64,000 nucleotides of DNA from Corylus avellana (taxonomy: Eukaryota; Streptophyta; Magnoliopsida; Fagales; Betulaceae), in assembly GCF_901000735.1 (NCBI RefSeq), contig NC_081548.1, forward strand, positions 124,001 through 188,000, given 5' to 3'. Each line of letters begins with the position of its first letter. Position 1 is the stretch's first letter. Positions 36,101 to 47,000 of the stretch are shown piece by piece. A model generated the notes under the pieces. It saw nothing but the letters and a program-made list of their open reading frames with translations, did not search any database and was not told the DNA's origin. A program made the translations under genes and the position numbers.

Positions 36101-38054
36101 TGAGTCTTTGAGTAATTATTTTCACATTACAAGAAGAAAAATAACACAAGCCGTCAGAAATAGACAAACAGGCATACCTCATAAGTATCACTGAACAAAT
36201 TCCAGTTCTCCATTCGTTTTAATGCCTCTATGGCCTTTCTCTTATGACTATCATCATATCCTTCACCTTCAAAAGACTGAAGCTCATTCTTCAAATCCCG
36301 CATTCTCTCGTCAAGTTCTGAATTCATAAACATTAAAAGATGTATGATCCACAAGCCATTTCAAGCAAAAAATTTAGCAAGAAACCAAATATGTCAAACC
36401 ATAATTATTATATTCATAAAACAAAAACATTATATCAAAAAGGATACAAATAGTGTTTTGAAAATTAAAGTAAAAGAAAAACAAGCCTTTGTCATTCCCA
36501 GCTGTTATGTATCATAGATATCAAAATAAAAAAGCATGATTACACCTTTTATCTCTACACAAAAAAATAAATAAATAAAATAAAATAAAATTGCATTGAA
36601 AAAAACTGAGAACAGAGTTCTTCTTCACAAACAACGAAGCAAGTCCATTATAAGTAAATTAACAAGGTTGGCAACCTCCCACCCCCAAAAAAAAAAACAA
36701 AACAGAAAAGGTTTAAATAAAACTAACAACCCAAACTTGTTACCACAAAGAACAAGATTACCTTCACAAAGAGCAAGCTTAACCTTTCTTCCCTTGCAAT
36801 GTTTAAAAGCAAAAAGCTCATATATATCAATCTCAGCAAGAAGAATATCAATGGCCTGATGTTCTTTCTGCAACATATGAATGTACAATTAATTAAAACA
36901 CGACAACAGAAGCCTTACTAATGTGCAATGCAAGAACTGGAAACCTAACATATTTAGTGAATATTTATATTCACTCTAATGCACATACATCACCAAATAC
37001 GGCAAACTTTTCCTGAATAGCATCTTGCAATCGATCTTCAGCTTCATCTTCAGAAAGTTCTGCATGCCACAAGAAAAGTCAAAATTAATTATGAGCAGAA
37101 ACTAAAGAACTCAACAATGCATTATCCAACTACACACTTGAGTCAATGCTTAAAAAGCCAACATAATGTATCCTAACTCCTGATTGTTTGACACGAGTCT
37201 ACAATGTGTCCAAGTGGCAATTAAAAAACATAGATAACAACTTATCGTCTAGCTACTTAAGCACCACTACAACGAACTAACAGCGTGCACAACAGATATG
37301 AAAGTACCAAATTTACATAACACGGCTTTAACTGTAAAACATCAATAGACAGAGGAACAAAATTTATTTAATATATTTAAAACACACACAATAAAATGCC
37401 CAATGCCATCATGGCTATGCAAATCACATAAACCAACTTATATTACAATGTTTGAGGCTGCCAAAGGATATCTTATGTTTTGCTCAGAACATTCTTTTTT
37501 TTTCTTTTTTTTTTAAGTAATCACAAATTCATTAAAAGGCACAGGCGCAACCCAAGTACACATGAATTATACATGAGAGAAGCCTAGGCCTAGCAAGTAG
37601 CGGATAAGAGATCTCCAAAAGCATGAAAATCCGAAAAACTATAACACGAGGCAGCAGCCCAACAAAAGAGTCTTAAAGAATAAATCCTTCAATTCTACTA
37701 AGGTCGTCTCTAACATCAAACCCACTCATCATAACTGGGGAACTGACTAAAATAAAAACATTAAAAAAATACTGGAAAACGCTGTCACAGCACAGGGGAA
37801 TTGTGCACACATCATTACATACAAATGAATGAGCACTGATGAGAGAGGTATCAGCAGTACCTGAAACTGCACCAATCGTTTTTTCCACGTTTGGTAAACT
37901 TAATTCTGTGCGCACACCTTCTCCACCAACAGCAGGTCCCCATGAGAAAGGACCTGCACTTAGATCAATCAATGCCCACCTGATGCAGTATGTATGAATA
38001 GTATGCATCAGTGTTCCAATTATCTATTTGTCACTTGTTACTTTGTGTATGTGT

Positions 38055-38095
<41 letters not shown>

Positions 38096-41000
38096 AACCT
38101 GTCTTTTCCAATCCATGTATCTGTGAGACATTCTTCATGGAAATCACCAAAATCCCCAGATTTTAATCCCTTTTCAAAAAAAAGCTTCATATCTTCATTC
38201 TTCCCTTTCAATAACTTGAGACCATGGAAAATTGAAAATGATTAGTAAAACTGTAAAAGAACTGACCTTTAAAAGGCTTTCTTCTATAACACTAAATTGG
38301 TACGCATATAATATCCACAAACACACACACACACACACACACGCAGAAGACCATATACCTGTAAAACTTTGCTCTGGATAATATATGCGGTGTCCTTCCC
38401 TTGATACAACCTCTCAACATTATTCAGCGCATCATGGCAAACATTGTACCATTCCACCTGAAAATTGTAAATGAACCCAGATAGCATCTAAACCGTACAA
38501 TAGATTGAAAAGAGGAAGGCTCTAAAATTACAATAAAACTTGCAACAAGTTTATGGTTGAAAATGTTCAAAGGAAGCATATTACTAATAACAATTTTACC
38601 AGGAAATTTTGACATATCCATACATTCACATTGAATTGAATCTCATACTTCTCAGGAAAAAAAGATATTCACTATTTTTAACAGTTGAAGAAATTATACT
38701 AACCGTGTCAGTATCTTCAGTTATTGTCCAGGCAAACTTTGCCATTGGATGCTTCTCATACAAAGGTCTCTTAATTTTATCAAGAGCTGTGGATCATTTG
38801 ATGTTTAGAATGATTCAACTTGAAGAACGTACTAGTAAATGAACAGAAAATTCCAGTATTTTCTGACAACTAAAATGGAAGAAGTTAGAAAGGAAACTTT
38901 AATACCAAGCACAGTTTCCGGGATATTTCCTGACTGAAGAATTTTTGTTTGCAAATCCTTGTTCTGTACAATAAAAGTTCTTGTCAGCACCAGCTCCATA
39001 AATAAAATGAATGCAGCGGAAAATTTTGTAGCAACAATTATCCAGCTAGAAATACATTAAACCTAGCATACTAACTAGAGGCAGACCATTTATATGTTGA
39101 ATGAACAATGAAGAACCTAAAAAATTGTAACACATAGTTGAGGAATGGCAAAGGAAATGAAAAGCCAACAAAGAAACTACCTCTTTCAGAAAGTCGATTT
39201 CTGACTGAGATAAACCTCTCCTGCATCATTTAAAAAAAATATAATAATAAAAAAAAACCAGTTTAAAAACTAAACTAAATTCAAGCTAAAATTAATAAAT
39301 AAATAAGGCAGTATCCAAAACATACTAAAACATTAAACATGATAAAGAAATTGCCAGTGTCTTTACAAATTAAGTATGTCCCATTATCATACACATTAAG
39401 ACAAAAAGAAAGATAAGAAATCTGAAAGAAAGATACGAAATCTGAAGATTATGCCAATCGATTAGAAAAACTTAACATCAATACATCATACACAATCAGA
39501 TAAATATACATATGCCAAAAAGATGGTCAATTAGTGAATTATCTCTTATTACTCTGCTAGGGTAAGGGATGTATGGTTCATGGCATAGTTGTTGTTTAGG
39601 ATTATCTACGAGGTGAGGTTGGCAACATGGAGGAGTTTGGAGGTGGTGGTGGTGGTGGCACAAGAGGGGTGTCAGAGGAAGGTAGAAAAAGGGTACAACC
39701 ATGGTCCAAGACATGGTTTCCACTTCATCAAAACATAAGCCTTTTTCTACCTAACCGGGTATAATATTCCATTGACAATGAAAAGTTTTTCTTTTGGGCT
39801 GGCAATAAGGGTTGGCATGTCGGGTTTGGGTCGAACCACTTGACCCACCAGCCCGTTAAAGGTTAATCCGAACATGACCCGTTTGATTAAAAAGGTCAAC
39901 CCGTTCAACCCTAACACAACCCACGAGTGGCCCGACATGACCCATTTGACTTGTTTAAACCTGTATTTATTTTTTATATATATATAATTTCACGGGTCAA
40001 GCGGGTCAGCCCACATGTCAAGCCGCGGGTCAAGCCATGGGTCAAGCGGTTTGACCCGTGATTGACCCATTTATTAAATGGGTCGAGCAGGTCTACCCGT
40101 TTATACCAAACTCTAACCCTCTAATTTCGTGTCTAGTTCACAGATCGTGTCAAAATTAGCCAGCTCTACTTTTGACTAACTATTTTCAATTGCATTAAAC
40201 ACAAGAAAATACAAAAAACATTTTCCATAAAAAAACTTACGCCAAACCAAATAAAGCCTGAATAAAAGAAAAAACAAGGATGCTTACTAACATACTCACC
40301 GGTATCCATATTTAGCTCTGTTTAGATCACGCTTAGGATTCAAAATGAAAATGTTATATGCTTTTTCAAGCTGAAGATATTCAACAAGGCTATTGAAAAG
40401 AACATCCATCATATCCACATCAACTTGCCAAAGAGCACCCTTGTCATCCCTGTAAGCAATGAACTAAGAGAGTTACTAAATGCATAAAGGAGATAAAAGT
40501 CGGACACACATGGCATGTATGAATTATGTGAGTTCAAATTTCAGTGTTTGCAAATAATGAACAAAAAAGAATACGTAAAAGGAAGAAGTTACTCATCATA
40601 ACCAAATATGCCATTTGATTGGAGAAATGAAGTTCACAGAGAACAGTCACTATGCGGATATGCAATGTCCCCTAAAGCAATTAACTAAAGAAGGTTTTCA
40701 TGGAGCTAGCCAAACAGAACATCCAAACACAATCTAGTAGAAAGATCTGAGCAGAACCCATACAAGCAAATACAGAAAGGTATTATTATTGATGAAAGCA
40801 CCCAGAAAGACTATATATGTGTCATGCAAGGAAAATGGCAATTCGCCATCCAAGCAAATGATTCCCAGTATCCTCAAAACAATCAAAATCCACTTAAGCA
40901 TTTAACCCAAAAAAAAAGACTTCCAATATTCACCAAGTAAAATTTAGTTTATTACAAGAGGTGAAGACTGAGTGTTGGTCACAGTTTGGCTTAGTGTGAA

Positions 41001-44000
41001 CTTTCCCAGGCATCATTTTAAACCATAGTGACCTTACACCAAATTTTGGCTTAACTATATTGAATATCTAACACTGTAGTATGTAGAAGTTTGATTAGAT
41101 GCTTTGATATATTTTAGTTTCTGGTTGTGTCATGGCTGGGCCGAGGAGGTGGACGGTGGAGTCCAAGGAGTTTGAGGTGTTGATCAAGGTAGGGGCATCA
41201 GGGCTGAGGATTTTTTAGAGGAGCAATAGAATCAAAAGGTCCATCTTTCTAAAAAAGGATGAGCTAGCCTGGATGGTGCGCATAGTGGATGATTTGGTGG
41301 TAGTGCACAATTCTGAAGTGTTTTGGGATCAATCCAGAGCCGGATACCCTAGAATTATTGCTCAGAAGTGCTCTAACAAGCATGGATGCTTCCTGACAGT
41401 GGAGGAATTCGATGGAAGAAGAAGGTGTGGCTCAATCAACATTCCTGAAGGACGTCGTGGGTTTGAGTGGGATCATTTCATCAAGGAAATGCAAGCAGCT
41501 AACTCCTCTCTTCGTGAACACCGAGTGNNNNNNNNNNNNNNNNNNNNNNNNNNNNNNNNNNNNNNNNNNNNNNNNNNNNNNNNNNNNNNNNNNNNNNNNN
41601 NNNNNNNNNNNNNNNNNNNNNNNNNNNGAAGAGAAGGGTGCTTGCTAGGGAGTTAGAAGTTTCCCTCCTTCAAGAAGAAATCAGCTGGAGGCAAAAATCT
41701 AGAGTCCGGTGGTTGAAAGAGGGTGACAAGTGTACCAAATTCTTCCATCGGATTGCTAATGCCAATAGAAGACAGAACTATATTGAGTCTCTGATCATTC
41801 ATGGCACTGCTATCTCTGATCAAGAGGCTATTAGTAGTCACATTACTCGATTTTATAAGACGCTCTTCACAGAGACTCTTAGTTGGAGACCCAGGTTGGA
41901 TAATCTTCATCTTGATATGTTGGAAGGGGAAGAGTCTTCTAGTCTGGAAGTTCCTTTTGAGGAAAGGGAGGTATGGGAGGTGGTCAAAAAGATGGATAGG
42001 GATAAGGCCCCAGGCCCGGATGGTTTTTCTATGGCTTTCTTTCAGGACTGCTGGGAGGTGATCAAAAAGGACATCATGGCTGTTTTTGTGGAGTTCTATG
42101 ATCGAGGCAAGTTCGAAAAAAGTCTCAATGCTACATTCATTGCTCTTATTCCGAAGTCACATGGGGCATCCGATTTGAAGGACTTCCGTCCTATTAGCCT
42201 TGTGGGAGGGATTTATAAGATTATTGCGAAGGTGTTAGCCAATAGAATGAAGGGAGTCATGAACCGGGTCATTTCCAATCCGCAAAATGCGTTCGTCAAA
42301 GGAAGACAGATTTTGGATTCGGTGCTTATTGCCAATGAATGCTTGGACAGCCGGCTTAGATCTGGGGATCCCGGCCTCTTGTGTAAGTTGGATATGGAGA
42401 AGGCTTACGATCACTTGAATTGGAAGTTTCTACTCTACCTTTTAAAAAGGTGCGGTTTTGGTGAGAAATGGTGCTCTTGGATTGAACATTGTATCTCGTC
42501 GGTGAGGTTCTCGGTGTTGATCAATGGTTCACCGTCCGGTTTCTTTGGGAGTTCGCGTGGGGTTAGACAAGGCGACCCTCTTTCGCCTTTCTTGTTCATC
42601 ATGGCCATGGAGGCTTTCAGTAGGATGATTGATGCCTCTATCAGTAGGGGTTTCATCAATGGTTTCTATGTGGGTGCCGGGGAGCATGGGCGGGTTTCTG
42701 TCTCCCATCTTCTCTTTGCTGATGATACGTTGGTGTTTTGTGGGGCATCATCTGAAAATGTCAGATTTATTAAAGCTATCATTATTGGTTTCGAGGCGGT
42801 CTCAGGGTTAAAAGTTAATCGGGCCAAGTCTGTTTTGGTTCCAGTCGGAGATTCGGTGGAGACGGTTGAGTTGGCTGGTGTTTTGGGTTGTGGTACTAGT
42901 TCTTTGCCCTTGAAGTACCTGGGGCTTCCGCTAGGGGCGTCTTTCAAGCAGTTGGCTATTTGGGATGGCATGTTGGAGAAAATTGCTCGAAGATTGGCCC
43001 CTTGGAAGCGTTCTTATTTGTCCAAGGGGGCAAGGCTCACTCTCATCAAGAGCACTCTATCCAATCTCCCCACCTATCTTTTGTCTCTCTTTCCCATTCC
43101 TATTTCCGTGGCGAATCGGATTGAGAAGATTCAACGGGATTTTTTATGGGGGGGGTTCAAGGATGAGACTAAGTTCCATTTGGTAAGCTGGCATGAGGTG
43201 TGTTCTCCAATTGCTGAGGGAGGACTAGGGATTCGGAGTTTGCATCTTTTCAATCAAGCTCTCTTGGGGAAATGGTTATGGAGATTTGCAAATGAGGAAG
43301 GAGCTTGGTGGAGAAGTATTTTGGTGGCTAAGTATGGGGTGGTTTGGGGGGGTTGGCGCTCCAAAGTTCCTCGTGGAACGCATGGGGTGGGGTTATGGAA
43401 ACACATTTGTGGAGTTTGGAGGTCGTTTCGGGGTCACTTCAGATTAGATCCTGGTGTGGGAGGGAAGGTTAAATTTTGGGAGGATTGGTGGTGTGGTGAG
43501 ACGTCTCTCAAGGATGCCTTCCCGGGTCTTTTTAATATTGCTTGCAACAAGGACGCTTCCATTGCGGATATCCGAGAGTGTGTAAACGGGATGGTTCACT
43601 GGAATGTTACTTTCACCCGCAGTATTCATGATTGGGAGGAGATGGCCTTAGCCTCTTTCTTCTCGCTCTTGTACTCGTCTTTGATTAGGGGGGAAGGGGA
43701 GGACCGGATGTGGTGGATTCACTCAAGCAAAGGGAAGTTTGAGGTCCGCTCTTTCTATAGGATGCTTGCCCTTAAGGTTCCTAATCACTTTCCGTGGAAA
43801 AGCATTTGGCGTACCAAGGCTCCTTTGAGAGTAGCGTTTTTTGCATGGGCGGCTGCCCTTGGGAAACCTCTCACGTTGGACAATGTTCGGAAGAGAGGCC
43901 TCGTTGTGATTAATCGATGTTGTATGTGTGAGGCGGATGGGGAGTCCGTGGATCATCTCTTTCTTCATTGTGTAGTCGCACGGAAGTTGTGGGATGTTAT

Positions 44001-47000
44001 CTTTTCTCGCTTTAACATGTGTTGGGTTATGCCTAGAAGTGTAAAAGAGATGTTCGCTAGTTGGTGGGCGGGTGGGAGAACGAGTAGTGCGGTGGTTTGG
44101 AAGATGGCTCCCCTTTGTCTCCTTCGGTGCCTCTGGAAGGAAAGGAATGCGAGATGCTTCGAAGATGCGTCGAGGAATCTAGAGGACCTTATTCTTTTCT
44201 TTTTGTACACCTTATTCACTTGGACTTCAGGCTGGCTTGCTCCTTTAGTGATCAACTTTTCTGATTTTCTCCTTATGTTCTCTTCTTCTTTCTCCCCTAC
44301 TTAGTCGCTCTCTTGTATACTTCCTGTGTACTTGGGTTGCGCCCCTCTGCGCTCTTTTAATGCATTATTACTTATCAAAAAAAAAAAGGATAATTTTGTT
44401 GGGAGGAATGGGGTTGTTGAGTGGGATGTCATTTTTGTTCGATCGGTCCAAGATTGGGAGATGGATTTGGTTTCTCCTTTTTTTGATCGATTGTATTCTT
44501 GCAAGGTTTCCCTAGGTAGTGTAGATCGTATTTGCTGGTCTTCGTCCAAGAAGGGCAAGTTCGAGGTTAAGTCGTTCTACAAGGCCTTGTCCATTTCTAA
44601 TCAAGAGGAGTTTCCTTGGAAGAGCATCTGGCGTATTAAGGCGCCTCAGCGAGTGGCTTTTTTCGGGTGGGCTATAGCCCTAGGCAAAATTTTGACTCAT
44701 GATATGCTGCGTAAGAGGAACATAGTGGTAGTGGAGTGGTGTTGTATGTGCAAGAAGACCGGAGCGTCAGTCGATCACCTTCTTCTCCACTGTGAGCTCA
44801 CAAGTACTCTTTGGCACACGATTTTTAAGCAATTTGGGTTGCATTGGGTCATGCCTTGCAGGGTGAGGGCCTTGTTTGATAGCTGGTGGTCGGGAGGGCG
44901 ATCTCGAAGCGCAGTTGTGTGGAAGATGATCCCTCTGTGTCTTATGTGGTGTATTTGGAATGAAATAAATGCTAGATATTTTGAAAATTTCACTAGGACC
45001 ATAGAGGAATTGACTCATTTTTTCTTCTTTACTCTTTACTCTTGGACGGCCGCTTGGCTAGCTCCTTTAGTGATTAGTTTTTCTGATTTTCTTTTTCATT
45101 TCTCTCCCTTCTAGGCGCTCTCTGTTTATACTTCCCGTGTATGTGAGTTGCACCCCTTTGTGCTTTTTATATCATTATTACTTATCAAAAAAAAAAAAAA
45201 TTAGTTTACAGCAGAAACAAGAAGACCATAACCTTGGGCAATCTACTTTACCACCAATAGAAAAGAGGTTCAACCCATTCCTATCAAAAATGAGAATTTC
45301 GATATTGTAGAACTAAACGGGTGGCAATGTTGGTACATCTAACGCATGTCTAAAAGTGAAGCAACCATTTCCAACAAAGAGGAGGTAATACGAATTAAAA
45401 TGAGATTTGTAAAGATTGATAAATGAATAATATGTTAGATTTAGGTCTAAATGTTAAGAGAAGCACCTTAATGGTTCTTTAATATTAATGAAGATAATTA
45501 CCAAATGACTTACCTGTTACCGGACACATCATCTTTGCGAGCAAAAACATTGATGGCATGCTCAAAAATAGAGGTAACCTTTTCACCCATTTGTATAGCA
45601 TGAACAGAAAAACTGCACAGACACAGTCATCATCATCATCATCATATAACATAATAATGATTGTTATAACCACCTACGAAACAGAATGATGCTATTAAAT
45701 AGAAACAATGCTAAGCTCACATTCTAAAATGAACAAGCAAATAAAAATACAGAAGCATTACTTGTAGTTTATGTGACTGACAATGGGAAGATGATGATGT
45801 TGCACTTTGTCTACACTAATTTTGTAGAATGGGGTGAGAACTTCTCCAATTTTCGGAATGCGTGTATGTTCAAAGATGTGATCAATTTTCGTGAACCATC
45901 GCTCAAGTTCTTCAGGGTGCAGCTTGAAGTCTAGCGAATATTGACATACATAAACAATCATGGATCCATCAAACCACAATTCCAAAAAAATTAAAGCCAA
46001 AAATTCAGTGAGCTAAACAAGATAATAAACAAAAAATTTATATACCTTGGTTCCCCTTCCCTTCAAATCCAATAAAAATAAAATTCACAGGGACTGGAAG
46101 ATACATGGAGTCAACTTCTAAAAGCTTAAGATAATTTGCAATATTACCTGAAATACAAGCAAAAAAATACAGTGGTAATAGTTCAGCAGTTATCATTTTC
46201 AAATCGATGAAAGAGATATAAATCCATTTTTTTGGGTTTTCAGAGCCTCCAAACAACTGTGAACCCTATATATTCATCATAAACATAACCCTAGCCTCTC
46301 TGCACGATTTTCAAGGTTCTCAGAAGCTGGTGGAGTGTTGGATTGATGAGAGAAGTGAAGTTCAACCGTTCCAAAGGTGTTCTTGGGAGTTTTAAAGCCC
46401 CCCAAGGTGAGAGAATTATTCCATTATCGTCTTCTATTGCATTGCATACTGTTTTTTCATTAGGTAAGTTTGTGTTGGGTGTCTTCTTGAGTTATTTGGT
46501 TTAGTTGATTACCATGAATGCATAGCACGTGTCGCTTGGGTTGTAAAAGTGTCCATAGTGGGATTACATAGGCTTGGATACAGTGTTTAAGACCGTAAAT
46601 GATGCCTAGGTTGAACATTTATGAATTCCATAACCCTTACAAGCCTTCCCAGGGTTAGAACAGGTCATTCTAGGGTTCAGGAGTGCTCGGGACGAGCCAG
46701 GAATCATCCCTACCCTGTCAGGATCGATCTTGGGATTACATAGGCTTGGATATAGCTTTGTTTGAAGAAAAAAGGGTAATATAAGGTACAAAGACTTATT
46801 TAACAATGAGCAGAACAAATGAATAACCTGCAGATATCAAGAGCATCCATTTTATTTCTAACTAACCCCAAAAAACGATACCATGCTCTTACATGAATAG
46901 AGGAAATAGAGAAGACTGGAAATCCAAATTTTACCCACAAAAATTTTGCTTTCACTTAAAAAGCTCTCATCTAGGCATCAACCAAACCAATAGCAACATT

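Larger units (their letters stand above)
33704..36133 (+). mobile_element. Probable solo copia-type LTR, interrupted by a TRIM
   Basis: Begins TGTTAGATTTTAG and ends near 'cacctattcaacccc...ttcacattaca', a common plan for plant copia LTR ends. Inside are 'aggtttggctgcttcggag' and 'gctttacttttgaagagttc', which reappear reverse-complemented near 55200-55260. Imperfect repeats built on 'cgaactaaagtcttc' fill about 34890-35180. Without the TRIM it would be about 1.38 kb. No target-site duplication or internal region was found, so the limits are approximate. Confidence 0.5.
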
